A DNA stretch of 64,000 nucleotides from Sphingomonas aerophila (GTDB lineage: Bacteria > Pseudomonadota > Alphaproteobacteria > Sphingomonadales > Sphingomonadaceae), in NCBI RefSeq assembly GCF_014199305.1, contig NZ_JACIJK010000006.1:248001-312000 (forward strand), read 5' to 3'. Position numbers and translations under genes: made by a program. Of this stretch, positions 9,624 to 19,458 are shown piece by piece. The notes below the pieces were generated by a model. That model was not told the origin of the DNA and did not search any database. It saw only the letters and a program-made list of their open reading frames with translations. Position 1 is the first letter of the stretch, and the number at the start of each line of letters is the position of its first letter.

Positions 9624-10670
9624 ATGCGGCAAGCGATGGTGTGGGGCATGGTGGCGGCGCTGGTCGGGACGGCGCCGGCGTTGGTCTGGGCTTCTCCCGC
9701 TGGGGCTGACGTTAAGACCGGGGTCGATGCCTGGGCCAAGGGCGACTACCGCACCGCCGTCGAGGAATGGCGCGGACCGGCGGTCGCGGGGGACGCCGAT
9801 GCACAGTTCAACCTGGGCCAGGCATATAAGCTCGGCCGTGGCGTGCCGGTCGACCCGGCGCTGGCGGAAAGCTGGTTCCGCAAGGCCGCACTGCAGAAAC
9901 ATCCGCAGGCGGAGGACAATTACGGGCTGGCGCTCTATCAGTCGGGGCGGAAAGCCGATGCGGTGCCATGGCTGGAGAAGTCCGTCGCTCGCGGAGAGCC
10001 GCGCACGCAGCTGGTGCTCGGCACCATGTTGTTCAACGGCGACGGAGTGCCGCGCGACGTGCCGCGTGCTTATGCCTTGATGACGCGGGCGAGTGGTGCC
10101 GGGCTGAAATCGGCCTCCGAGACGCTGGCGCAGATGGACGGCTATATCTCGCCGGCCGATCGCGAAAAGGGCACGGCACTGGCACAACGCTATGCCGCCG
10201 AGCAGCAAGCGGTGGCCGACGCCGTCGTTGGCCGCACCGTGGTCGGCAGCGACGCCCCACGACCGGTCCAGGCAGCCGCCGCATCCGCACCTGCGCCGCG
10301 CGGTCGCAAGCCGGCCACCAAGCCGCCGGTCGAGAAAGAAGCGCCCGTAGTCGCGGCGGCACGGGTCGAACGACTCGTGCCCGCTCCCAAGCCGGTCTTG
10401 GCCAAGCCCACGCCCGCAAAGCTTGTCGCAAAGCCCGTGCCGAAGGCGGCACCGGCAACGACCGGGCGCTATCGGGTCCAGCTTGGCGCGTTCAAGGACG
10501 CGAGCAATGCGCGCGAGCTATGGGCGCGCGTTGGCGGAAAGATCGGCGGCACCCCATCCTTCACCAAGGCCGGCGCCTTTACCCGGCTGGTTGGTGGCGC
10601 CTTTGCCAGCGCGGCGGACGCTCAGCGCGCCTGCCGGGTGGCGGGGGTCAGCTGCATCGTCACTCGATAG
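9624..10670 (+). CDS. Sel1-repeat and SPOR domain exported protein
   Basis: This 348-residue protein has a signal peptide (about residues 1-24, ending ALVWASPAG). Sel1-like helical repeats span about 33-165 (AQFNLGQAYKLGRGVPVDPA and similar units). An Ala/Pro/Lys linker follows, then a C-terminal SPOR domain (about 270-348) with RYRVQLGAFKD and FTRLVGGAF. It is likely periplasmic and septum-targeted. It is transcribed divergently from the ParA gene across a 146-base gap, so the two may share control. Confidence 0.82.
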   Translation: MRQAMVWGMVAALVGTAPALVWASPAGADVKTGVDAWAKGDYRTAVEEWRGPAVAGDADAQFNLGQAYKLGRGVPVDPALAESWFRKAALQKHPQAEDNYGLALYQSGRKADAVPWLEKSVARGEPRTQLVLGTMLFNGDGVPRDVPRAYALMTRASGAGLKSASETLAQMDGYISPADREKGTALAQRYAAEQQAVADAVVGRTVVGSDAPRPVQAAAASAPAPRGRKPATKPPVEKEAPVVAAARVERLVPAPKPVLAKPTPAKLVAKPVPKAAPATTGRYRVQLGAFKDASNARELWARVGGKIGGTPSFTKAGAFTRLVGGAFASAADAQRACRVAGVSCIVTR

Positions 10671-10740
10671 GGGTCGGGACGGGCGAGCTGGCGTTTCCGG
10701 CCTTCATCGGCCGCTGAACGATTACGCCAGCACAAAAGGG

Positions 10741-11622
10741 CTAGGCCACGATCCAGTCCCGCCGCGCGATCCCTTGCGCCCACAACAAGGCGGTAAGGTC
10801 ACCATTGTCGATGCGCGCGGCTGCCGCCTCCGCCACGATCGGCTTGGCGTGGTAAGCGACGCCCAGCCCCGCGCGGCGGATCATCGCCAAGTCATTGGCC
10901 CCGTCCCCGACCGCCATGCTCAATTCGGGCGCGAGGCCGCGCTCTGCGAGGCTGGCGAGCAGCGTTTCTTCCTTGGTGGACGAGCCGACGATGGGGCGAG
11001 CAACCGTGCCGGTCAGGCGGCCATCCTTGATCTCCAGGACGTTGGCGATCGCGCGGTCGAACCCGATCTCGGCTGCCACAGGTTCAGCGAAACGGGTGAA
11101 GCCGCCCGATACCAGCACCGCCGTTCCGCCGCGTGACCGCATTGTGCGGACGAGTTCGCGGGCCCCGGGCATGATCCGAACGCGTTCGGCCAGACAGCGG
11201 TCGATCGCGCCAGCATCCAGCCCCTTCAACAGCGCGACGCGGGCATCCAGCGCGCCCTCGAAGTCCAGTTCACCCCGCATGGCGCGCTCGGTGATTGCCG
11301 CGATCTCTGGCTTGAGGCCGGCGAAGTCGGCGAGCTCGTCGATGCATTCGACGGTGATCATGGTGGAATCCATGTCCGCGACCAGCAGCACTTTCGCGCG
11401 GCCCTCCATCGGCTGAACAACCACGTCTGCCCCGGCGAACACGCCTTCAAGCGCGACGCGGGCGGCGTCGGGCGCCAGGGCAAAAGGGAAGTCGGCGGCG
11501 CTGCCTTCATCCAACCAGCCGCCCACGACGGGCGCGCAGCCCGCGTCGGCGAGCCGGTCGGACACTGCCGAAATGTCGCCCTGCACCAGCCGATCCGCTG
11601 CTATCAGCGTCGCAATGAACAT
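10741..11622 (-). CDS. serB: Phosphoserine phosphatase
   Basis: This 293-residue HAD-family enzyme performs the last step of serine synthesis. Motifs present are the nucleophile VADMDSTMI (residue about 83), [12 protein letters not shown], and [12 protein letters not shown]. The N-terminal 75 residues form the ACT-like region seen in many SerB proteins. The start ATG at 11622 faces the miaA start: the two ATGs share a CATG, leaving no intergenic space. The frame is open further upstream, but only inside miaA. Confidence 0.94.
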   Translation of the reverse strand: MFIATLIAADRLVQGDISAVSDRLADAGCAPVVGGWLDEGSAADFPFALAPDAARVALEGVFAGADVVVQPMEGRAKVLLVADMDSTMITVECIDELADFAGLKPEIAAITERAMRGELDFEGALDARVALLKGLDAGAIDRCLAERVRIMPGARELVRTMRSRGGTAVLVSGGFTRFAEPVAAEIGFDRAIANVLEIKDGRLTGTVARPIVGSSTKEETLLASLAERGLAPELSMAVGDGANDLAMIRRAGLGVAYHAKPIVAEAAAARIDNGDLTALLWAQGIARRDWIVA

Positions 11623-12550
11623 GCCGGTCCTGCCCTCTACCCGTCCTATCGTCGCGCTCATCGCAGGGCCGACCGCCAGCGGCAAGTCGGCGCTGGCGCT
11701 GGAACTGGCCGAACAGGCGAACGGCACGATCATCAATGCCGACTCGGCACAGGTGTATCGCGACCTGCGCGTGATGACGGCGCGTCCTTCGTCGCGAGAA
11801 GAGGCGCGCGTGCCGCATCGCTTGTTCGGGAATGTGGACGGGGCTGACGCGGGCTATTCGGCCGCGCGCTGGGCGGCGGAAGCGCGCGTGGCCATCGACG
11901 ACACGGTGGCGGAGGGCCGGCTGCCGATCCTGGTCGGCGGCACCGGCATGTACCTGCGCACCCTGCTGGAAGGGATCGCACCCGTGCCGGCGATCGACCC
12001 CGACGTGCGTGCCGCCGTGCGTGCCCTGACGGTCGAGGCAGCGTATATTGCGCTGACGCAAGAAGACCCGGCTGCCGCGCAACGTCTCGCCCGCGCCGAC
12101 GCTCAGCGGATCGCGCGGGCGCTGGAAGTGGTACGATCGACCGGCCGACCGCTCCGCGAGTGGCAAGCGGCACGTGAAGGCGGGATCGGGGATGAGATCG
12201 ACCTTCGCCCCGTGATCCTTCTGCCGCCGCGACCCTGGCTCAGTGAGCGGATCGATGCCCGGTTCGCGGCCATGCTCGAAGCCGGCCGCGAGGAAGTGGC
12301 GGCGCTGCTGGCCCGCGAAGACCTGCCAGCGGATGCGCCGATTCGGCGCGCGATCGGGGTGCCGGAGGTGGCGGGCTGGCTGTCGGGCTCCTTGTCGCGC
12401 GCGGAAGCCGTTGCCGCCGGAGCGCTCGCGACCCGGCGCTATGCGAAGCGGCAATATACCTGGCTGCGCCATCAAATGCCCGCCGGTTGGGTGCGGGTCG
12501 AGGCTATCGAGGCACAGCAACGCTATGCGGCAACAAAATTACAGTTTTGA
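11621..12550 (+). CDS. miaA: tRNA dimethylallyltransferase
   Basis: This 309-residue enzyme adds the dimethylallyl group to A37 of tRNAs reading U-initial codons. It has the P-loop [12 protein letters not shown] at residue about 13, [19 protein letters not shown], and [13 protein letters not shown], all typical of MiaA. The ATG at 11621 (MPVLPSTRP) gives the usual short lead before the P-loop; an ATG two codons upstream at 11615 would also do. Both choices overlap the divergent serB start. The ilv operon begins 67 bases downstream of the stop. Confidence 0.94.
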   Translation: MPVLPSTRPIVALIAGPTASGKSALALELAEQANGTIINADSAQVYRDLRVMTARPSSREEARVPHRLFGNVDGADAGYSAARWAAEARVAIDDTVAEGRLPILVGGTGMYLRTLLEGIAPVPAIDPDVRAAVRALTVEAAYIALTQEDPAAAQRLARADAQRIARALEVVRSTGRPLREWQAAREGGIGDEIDLRPVILLPPRPWLSERIDARFAAMLEAGREEVAALLAREDLPADAPIRRAIGVPEVAGWLSGSLSRAEAVAAGALATRRYAKRQYTWLRHQMPAGWVRVEAIEAQQRYAATKLQF

Positions 12551-12617
12551 CGGTTGACCTGTCATTTTCGTGCGGGTAGCAGGCCCGACCACATTAATTA
12601 ACGAGGGAGTGCATGTG

Positions 12618-14393
12618 ATGGCGGCCGAGATGGGCGGCGCGGAAATTCTGATCCAGGCGCTGGTCGACCTCGGTGTAGAGGTGGTGTTTGGCTATCCGGG
12701 CGGCGCGGTGCTGCCGATCTATGACGCGCTGTTCCGCCACAACGAACTTGCCGGCAACGAGGGGCGGCGCATCCGCCACATCCTGGTCCGCCACGAACAG
12801 GCCGCGACGCACGCGGCGGAGGGCTATGCGCGCTCCACCGGCAAGCCGGGCGTCGTGCTGGTCACCAGCGGCCCGGGCGCGACCAACGCGGTCACCGGGA
12901 TCACGGACGCCCTGATGGACTCGATCCCCATGGTGGTCATCACCGGACAAGTGCCCACGGGCCTGATCGGCACCGACGCCTTTCAGGAGGCGGACACGGT
13001 TGGCATCACCCGGCATTGTTCAAAGCACAATTACCTGGTGAAGGACCCCGCAAACCTGGCGGAGGTCGTTCGCGAAGCGTTTCACATCGCGACCACCGGG
13101 CGTCCTGGCCCGGTCGTGGTCGACATTCCCAAGAACGTGCAGGTCGCAACGGCGCCCTATTCGGAACCGGGCCCGATCCGGCACAAGACCTATCGTCCGC
13201 AGACCGAGCCCGATCCCGCGCTGATCGAGCAGGTGGTGGACATGCTCGCCGCCGCCGAGCGCCCCGTCTTCTATACGGGCGGTGGCATCATCAATGCAGG
13301 GCCGGCAGCATCGGCGGCCCTGCGGGAGATGGTGGCGCTGACCGGCGCGCCCGTCACCTCGACCCTGATGGGCCTGGGCGCCCTGCCCGCCTCCTCACCG
13401 CACTGGCTCGGCATGTTGGGCATGCACGGCACCTATGAAGCAAATCATGCGATGAACCAGGCGGACCTGGTGATCGCCGTCGGTGCTCGCTTCGATGACA
13501 GGGTGACGGGCCGGCTCGACGCGTTCAGCCCGACAAGCCGCAAGGTGCACATCGACATCGACCGCTCGTCGATCAACAAGACGGTGCGGATCGACCTGGC
13601 CGTTGTCGCGGATGCCGGCCGCGCGCTCGACGCGATGGTCGCGGCCTGGAAGCAGCGTGGGCACCCCCGCCCCGACCTGGGCGACTGGAACGCGCGGATA
13701 GCGGGCTGGCGCGCCAAGCAGTGCCTCGGTTTCCCCGAGGACAGCGCGACGGAGATCATGCCGCAGCGCGCGGTGCGGGCGCTGCATGATGCGACCGCTC
13801 ACCGCCAACCGATCATCACTACCGAGGTCGGCCAGCACCAGATGTGGGCGGCGCAGCACATCGGCTTTGAAGAACCGAACAAATGGCTGACCTCCGGCGG
13901 ACTCGGCACCATGGGCTATGGCCTGCCTGCCGCCATCGGCGCACAGCTCGGCAACCCCGACGCGCTGGTCATCGACGTGGCTGGCGAGGCCTCGATCCAG
14001 ATGAACATCCAGGAGCTGGCTACGGCCGTTCAATACCGGCTGCCGGTCAAGGTGTTCATCCTCAACAACGAATATATGGGCATGGTCCGTCAGTGGCAGG
14101 AGCTGACCTACCAATCCCGCTATGCCGAAAGCTATTCGGACAGCTTGCCGGACTTCGTCGCGCTTGCCGAGGCTTATGGCTGGAAGGGCATTCGGATCGA
14201 GACTCGCGACCAGCTGTACGACGGCATCGCCGCGATGATCGAGCATGACGGGCCGGTGTTGGTCGATTGCCGGGTGTCGAAGCTGGCCAACTGCCTGCCC
14301 ATGATCCCGTCAGGCGCGGCACATACGGAGATGATCCTGTGGGCGAATGAGGTATCGGGCGAGATGACCGATGAGGCGCGGGCGCTGGTCTGA
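12618..14393 (+). CDS. ilvB: Acetolactate synthase large subunit
   Basis: This 591-residue ThDP enzyme performs the first common step of branched-chain amino-acid synthesis. It shows the N-terminal VFGYPGGAVLPIYDAL, the ThDP glutamate in LVRHEQAATHAAEGYAR, the FAD/ThDP core, and NNEYMGMVRQWQEL. One oddity: the ThDP-magnesium motif, usually GDG or GDA, reads AGEAS (Glu457). The start at 12618 is chosen because GAGGGAG lies eight bases upstream; a start 16 codons earlier is possible. It overlaps ilvH by one base. Confidence 0.95.
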   Translation: MAAEMGGAEILIQALVDLGVEVVFGYPGGAVLPIYDALFRHNELAGNEGRRIRHILVRHEQAATHAAEGYARSTGKPGVVLVTSGPGATNAVTGITDALMDSIPMVVITGQVPTGLIGTDAFQEADTVGITRHCSKHNYLVKDPANLAEVVREAFHIATTGRPGPVVVDIPKNVQVATAPYSEPGPIRHKTYRPQTEPDPALIEQVVDMLAAAERPVFYTGGGIINAGPAASAALREMVALTGAPVTSTLMGLGALPASSPHWLGMLGMHGTYEANHAMNQADLVIAVGARFDDRVTGRLDAFSPTSRKVHIDIDRSSINKTVRIDLAVVADAGRALDAMVAAWKQRGHPRPDLGDWNARIAGWRAKQCLGFPEDSATEIMPQRAVRALHDATAHRQPIITTEVGQHQMWAAQHIGFEEPNKWLTSGGLGTMGYGLPAAIGAQLGNPDALVIDVAGEASIQMNIQELATAVQYRLPVKVFILNNEYMGMVRQWQELTYQSRYAESYSDSLPDFVALAEAYGWKGIRIETRDQLYDGIAAMIEHDGPVLVDCRVSKLANCLPMIPSGAAHTEMILWANEVSGEMTDEARALV

Positions 14394-14908
14394 TGCAGAT
14401 TGCACCTGAAGCTGCCGAGCAGCACACGCTCGCCGTCCTGGTCGACAACGAGCCGGGCATCCTTGCCCGGATCGCCGGCCTGTTCACCGCGCGCGGCTAT
14501 AACATCGAGAGCCTGACCGTGTCGGAGATCACGCAGGACAAGGCCGTCAGCCGGATCACCATCGTCACCAGCGCCTCGCCCTCGGTGATGGAACAGATCA
14601 TCGCGCAGCTCGACCGGCTGGTGCCCGTGCACAAGGTAGTCGACCTGACCACGCAGGGCGACCATGTCGAGCGCGAGCTGGCGATGGTGAAGGTGGCGGG
14701 CACGGGCGACCATCGGATCGAGGCGCTGCGCCTGGCCGAGGTTTATCGCGCGCGCGTCATCGACGCGACGACCGGCTCCTTCGTCTTTGAGGTCACCGGC
14801 GGGCGCGGCAAGATCGATAAGTTCATCGAGCTGATGGGGGAACTCGGCCTGGTAGAGGTCGCCCGCACCGGCATCGTCGCCATCGCGCGTGGGCGCGAGG
14901 CGGTCTAA
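14393..14908 (+). CDS. ilvH: Acetolactate synthase small (regulatory) subunit
   Basis: This 171-residue protein has an N-terminal ACT domain (HTLAVLVDNEPGILARIAGL with the allosteric NEPG turn) and a C-terminal half with VAGTGDHRIEALRLAE and the conserved ATTGSFVFEVTG. It activates IlvB and confers valine feedback. It starts inside the ilvB stop (TGATG), which implies coupled translation and fixed stoichiometry. Confidence 0.95.
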   Translation: MQIAPEAAEQHTLAVLVDNEPGILARIAGLFTARGYNIESLTVSEITQDKAVSRITIVTSASPSVMEQIIAQLDRLVPVHKVVDLTTQGDHVERELAMVKVAGTGDHRIEALRLAEVYRARVIDATTGSFVFEVTGGRGKIDKFIELMGELGLVEVARTGIVAIARGREAV

Positions 14909-16051
<1,143 letters not shown>

Positions 16052-16063
16052 CGGCCGGGCGTC

Positions 16064-16092
16064 CGTCCTGCCGGGCCAGTCCCGGCAGGACG
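16064..16092 (+). terminator. Strong hairpin downstream of ilvC
   Basis: A perfect 12-bp stem (16064-16075 with 16081-16092) encloses a five-base loop. It starts 12 bases after the ilvC stop. There is no T-run, so it may be a processing or stabilising hairpin or need a factor rather than a classic intrinsic terminator. Confidence 0.6.
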
Positions 16093-16177
16093 GGTGTGGG
16101 AACGATCCGTTTCCGGAACGATGCTTCCGAACCGGACGGAGATGTGGTTCAACCTGCGCAACAACAGGAGAACTCCC

Positions 16178-16774
16178 ATGCGCTTCGTTCTTGCCGCCTC
16201 CCTTCTAGTCGCCCCGGCCATTGTCGTCGCCCAGCAGCCGGGCGTCGCCCGTGCGGCCGCCATCACCGCTGGCACCTACAAGGTTGATCCGAACCACACC
16301 CAGGCAACCTGGCAGGTCAACCACATGGGCTTTTCCATGCTGCAAGGTCAGTTCGGGGCGTCCGGTGGACAGATCACCATCGACCCGGCCAAGCCAAACG
16401 CGACCAAGGTGGACGTGACCTTCGCGGTCGACCAGCTTTCCACCACCAGCGCGCCGTTCGCGACGCACCTGAAGTCAAAGGACTTCTTTGACGCAGGCAC
16501 CTATCCCACCGCGCGCTTCGTCTCGACCGCGGTTCAGGCAACCGGCAACACCGCGACCATTACGGGCAACCTGACGATCAAGAACGTGACGAAGCCGGTG
16601 ACGCTGCGCGCGACCTTCGTCGGCGCAGGGCCGAACCCGATGAACAAGAAGCTGAACTTCGGCTTCCGCGCGACCGGCACTATCAAGCGGAGCGAATTTG
16701 GCGTAGGGAACTATGTTCCCGTCGTTTCCGACAATGTTGACCTGGTAATCAACGCCGCCTTCGCGGCCGAGTAG
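16178..16774 (+). CDS. YceI-family periplasmic protein
   Basis: This 198-residue protein has a signal peptide (MRFVLAASLLVAPAIVVAQQ, cleavage near residue 21-32). A complete YceI lipocalin-like domain follows: GTYKVDPNHTQATWQVNHMG, then LKSKDFFDAGTYPTARFVST, ending in SDNVDLVINAAFAAE. YceI proteins bind long isoprenoid-like lipids; the ligand here is unknown. CAGGAG precedes the ATG by seven bases, so longer starts were rejected. It is apparently monocistronic. Confidence 0.92.
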   Translation: MRFVLAASLLVAPAIVVAQQPGVARAAAITAGTYKVDPNHTQATWQVNHMGFSMLQGQFGASGGQITIDPAKPNATKVDVTFAVDQLSTTSAPFATHLKSKDFFDAGTYPTARFVSTAVQATGNTATITGNLTIKNVTKPVTLRATFVGAGPNPMNKKLNFGFRATGTIKRSEFGVGNYVPVVSDNVDLVINAAFAAE

Positions 16775-16781
16775 GAGTCGA

Positions 16782-17171
16782 TCAGGCGGCGCGGCGAACC
16801 CGGGCGAACCCTTCAAAGGTCGCCCGGATGTTCGGGTCGACGCGCGCGATCAGTTGGTCAATACGGCTGAGAAACGCCTCGCCGTCCTGATCCGGCGTCC
16901 GCGCCGCCATCTCCCACATGCCGAACTCGCGATCAGCGACGATGCGCCGCGACAGCACGACCATGGCGCGGTGGCGCTTGTCTTCCTGAATGCGCCTGAA
17001 CGCCTCCTCCACCTTGTCCTCAGGCCCTTCGAGCGCTTGCAGGAACCGCTTTCCATCGGCGTAGAGAAGCCCGGTGATGCTGTCCCGGCCGTTGTTGCGT
17101 CGCGAAACGGCCAACACCGGGCCGACATCGATAGTGCCCACGGCAGAGCTGATGTACACGAGTTGCAGCAC
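16782..17171 (-). CDS. BLUF-domain blue-light photoreceptor
   Basis: This 129-residue stand-alone BLUF protein binds FAD and senses blue light. Key residues are in place: Tyr6 (LVYIS), the flavin-contact asparagines in RRNN (26-27), ITGLLYADG, Gln45 in FLQALEG, RHRAM, and the FGMWEM segment with Trp86 and Met88. There is no fused output domain; the last 30 residues are a short helical tail, so signalling probably goes through an unidentified partner. It starts at GTG 17171 with GGAG eight bases upstream. Confidence 0.92.
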   Translation of the reverse strand: MLQLVYISSAVGTIDVGPVLAVSRRNNGRDSITGLLYADGKRFLQALEGPEDKVEEAFRRIQEDKRHRAMVVLSRRIVADREFGMWEMAARTPDQDGEAFLSRIDQLIARVDPNIRATFEGFARVRRAA

Positions 17172-17309
17172 GTCCGGTTCTCCACAGGGGCTTTCGGCCC
17201 GTTTGCCTCGATCTAGCGATCAACCCGTTTCGGTCGGGTAAACAGGGTCGCCACCTCGATCGGCGTTGCCGGCTGGACATGAGCGGCCGCTATGGCCATG
17301 AGGGACGGC

Positions 17310-17351
17310 ATGAACCGGATCGCGGCCCTGCTACGACTTAGGCGCCCTTAG
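17310..17351 (+). CDS. Candidate leucine leader peptide upstream of leuA
   Basis: This 13-codon frame reads MNRIAALLRLRRP and stops 78 bases before leuA. An AGGGA lies four bases before the ATG. In-frame ATGs at 17298 and 17292 could lengthen it to 17 or 19 residues. Three of four successive sense codons (17328-17339) are leucine: CTG, CTA and CTT, the last two uncommon in this GC-rich genome. The stop codon lies inside the left arm of the following hairpin. These are the features of an attenuation leader peptide. This is inference from sequence only. Confidence 0.5.
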   Translation: MNRIAALLRLRRP

Positions 17352-17382
17352 GCCTGCGCGCGCGCGTCCGGCCGGCCTAAGG
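17337..17382 (+). promoter_or_regulatory. Candidate leuA attenuator: two competing hairpin arms
   Basis: CTTAGGC occurs twice, at 17337-17343 and 17347-17353. Both copies can pair with GCCTAAG at 17375-17381. The second pairing extends to a perfect nine-bp stem (17346-17354 with 17374-17382). The first copy overlaps the last leucine codon of the leader peptide, so a ribosome stalled there would affect which arm pairs. No T-run follows, so a Rho-dependent or translational mechanism is possible. Confidence 0.5.
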
Positions 17383-17429
17383 ATCCACCGCACCGACGCC
17401 CGTTTCCAGTGAAGATCATAGGCCGCCCC

Positions 17430-19088
17430 ATGCTCCGCGACCCGTCGACCAAGTACCGCGCCTTTCCACCAATCGTCTTGCCCGACCGGCAATGGCCATC
17501 ACGCACCATCACCCGCGCGCCGCGCTGGCTGTCGACCGACCTTCGCGACGGCAATCAGGCGCTGATCGATCCAATGGATGCCGAGCGGAAAACCCGGCTA
17601 TTCGACATGCTCGTCCGCGTCGGCCTGAAGGAGATCGAGGTCGGTTTCCCGAGCGCCGGCGCGACGGAGTTCGACTTTATCTCCGGCCTGGTTCGCACGG
17701 GCCGGATACCGGACGACGTCACGGTCCAGGTACTGACCCAGTCGCGCCGCGACCTGATCGAGACGAGCTTTGCCGCTCTCGAGGGCGCACCGACCGCTAT
17801 TGTGCACCTGTACAACGCGGTGTCTCCGGCGTGGCGCAACATCGTGTTCGGCATGTCGCGCAGCGAGGTGAAGGCGATCGCGGTTGAGGGGGCAACGATC
17901 CTCGGCGACCAGGCAGCCAAGTATTCCGGCACCGATTGGCGGTTCGAATACAGCCCGGAAACCTTTTCGACCGCGGAACTCGACTTCTCCGTCCAAGTCT
18001 GCGCTGCGGTGATGGAGGTTCTGCGGCCCACTCCCGACAAGCCACTGATCCTGAACCTGCCCGCGACGGTCGAAGCGGCGACGCCCAATGTCTATGCCGA
18101 CCAGATCGAATGGTTCTGCCGTCACATCCCGAACCGCGACAGCGTCGTGATCAGCCTCCACACTCACAACGACCGTGGCACCGGCGTCGCCGCGGCGGAA
18201 CTGGGGCTGATGGCTGGTGCGGACCGGGTGGAGGGCTGCCTGTTAGGCAATGGCGAGCGCACGGGAAATTGCGACCTCGTCACCATGGCGCTGAACCTCT
18301 ACACGCAGGGGGTCGACCCGGGGCTGGACCTCAGCGACATCGATGCGGTGATCAGCACGATCACGCACTGCACCAACCTGCCCGTTCATCCGCGCACGCC
18401 ATACGCAGGCGACCTGGTGTTCACCGCCTTTTCGGGCAGCCATCAGGACGCGATCAAGAAGGGCTTCGCTGCCCGCGAGCAGCAGAATGACGAACTTTGG
18501 CAGGTGCCCTACCTGCCGATCGACCCCGCCGATCTTGGCCGCAGTTACGAGGCGGTGATCCGCGTCAACTCGCAGTCCGGCAAGGGCGGCGTCGCATGGA
18601 TTCTCGAGCAGGACCAAGGGCTAAAACTGCCCAAGCGGTTGCAGGCCGATGTCAGCCGCCATGTTCAGGCGCTCGCCGACCAGACCAGTCGTGAGTTGAA
18701 TGCGGAGGATATTTGGGGCCTGTTCCAGGCGACCTATCTGCCCGGCCAATCCGACAGTTATGTGCTGGTGGACTATCAGGAGAGCGGCCCCGCGGGGGAC
18801 CGGCTGTTCGTCGGCCGGGTTGAGGTTGGTGGGCAGGCACGCTCGATCAGCGGACGGGGCAATGGCCTGATCTCAGGCGTGGTCGCGGCCCTTGCAGAGG
18901 CGGGAGCGCCGGCGCTGGACGTGATCGACTACGCCGAGCACGCGATCGGCCACGGCGCGGATGCGCGCGCGGCCGCTTATTTGGAATGCCGCACCGCCGA
19001 TGGTCGCACGGTGTGGGGCGTTGGCATCGATCCCGACATCGCGACCGCAAGCGTGCGCGCGGTGCTGAGTGCCGCCAACCGGGCCTGA
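17430..19088 (+). CDS. leuA: 2-isopropylmalate synthase
   Basis: This 552-residue enzyme condenses acetyl-CoA with 2-oxoisovalerate, the first step of leucine synthesis. The N-terminal [14 protein letters not shown] is typical of the long LeuA subtype. The catalytic core has [16 protein letters not shown], the metal-binding [14 protein letters not shown], and [20 protein letters not shown]. The C-terminal regulatory domain (about 425-552) would bind leucine. The ATG at 17430 is preferred over a GTG seven codons upstream. A candidate leader peptide and hairpins precede the gene. Confidence 0.95.
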   Translation: MLRDPSTKYRAFPPIVLPDRQWPSRTITRAPRWLSTDLRDGNQALIDPMDAERKTRLFDMLVRVGLKEIEVGFPSAGATEFDFISGLVRTGRIPDDVTVQVLTQSRRDLIETSFAALEGAPTAIVHLYNAVSPAWRNIVFGMSRSEVKAIAVEGATILGDQAAKYSGTDWRFEYSPETFSTAELDFSVQVCAAVMEVLRPTPDKPLILNLPATVEAATPNVYADQIEWFCRHIPNRDSVVISLHTHNDRGTGVAAAELGLMAGADRVEGCLLGNGERTGNCDLVTMALNLYTQGVDPGLDLSDIDAVISTITHCTNLPVHPRTPYAGDLVFTAFSGSHQDAIKKGFAAREQQNDELWQVPYLPIDPADLGRSYEAVIRVNSQSGKGGVAWILEQDQGLKLPKRLQADVSRHVQALADQTSRELNAEDIWGLFQATYLPGQSDSYVLVDYQESGPAGDRLFVGRVEVGGQARSISGRGNGLISGVVAALAEAGAPALDVIDYAEHAIGHGADARAAAYLECRTADGRTVWGVGIDPDIATASVRAVLSAANRA

Positions 19089-19107
19089 TCGACGGGAACG
19101 TCCGGGG

Positions 19108-19458
19108 TCAGCGGCGCCGGACGATTTCACACCCGACCGTCGCGTCGGGATAGATGTCAAGTTTCGTGGAGCGGACGCGGACCTCCGTCACTCGCGAGTC
19201 GGCGAGGCACAGGGCCGCTACCGCCTCCACCAGGCTTTCCTGAAGCGCGAAGCCCTCGCCTGCGGCCATCGCACGCACGCCCTCACGCACGAAGTCATAG
19301 TCGAGCACCTCGTCGATCCGATCTGCGCTGGGAGCATGGGGGTAGCTGACGGTCATGTGAACCGACAGGGATACCCGCTGGGGTGCTGCCTCATGCGGGT
19401 AGATGCCAAGGCGCATGTCCACCTCCAGCCCGTCGACGATGGTGGTGTAATCAGGCAT
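19108..19458 (-). CDS. folB: Dihydroneopterin aldolase
   Basis: This 116-residue FolB-family protein contains VDGLEVDMRLGIYPHEAAPQ, the LDYDFVREGVRAMA segment, LQESLVEAVAALCL and RVRSTKLDIYP. It matches the normal subunit size of the octameric aldolase that converts dihydroneopterin to 6-hydroxymethyl-dihydropterin. It overlaps the end of the upstream short-chain dehydrogenase gene by eight bases. It is the last gene of the frmA-to-folB run and converges on leuA. Confidence 0.88.
   Translation of the reverse strand: MPDYTTIVDGLEVDMRLGIYPHEAAPQRVSLSVHMTVSYPHAPSADRIDEVLDYDFVREGVRAMAAGEGFALQESLVEAVAALCLADSRVTEVRVRSTKLDIYPDATVGCEIVRRR

Noticed and set aside
8419..10080. 553-codon plus-strand frame crossing the RHH-like, ParA and Sel1-SPOR genes
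   Set aside because: It is antisense to two supported genes and out of frame with a third. The protein is Arg/Pro/Ala-rich noise without motifs.
11507..12520. 337-codon frame antisense to miaA
   Set aside because: miaA is certain from the P-loop and other motifs; the antisense translation is low-complexity.
12547..12582. Sigma-70-like promoter before ilvB (TTGAC repeated)
   Set aside because: Two TTGAC-like boxes exist but no convincing -10 element lies at the right spacing.
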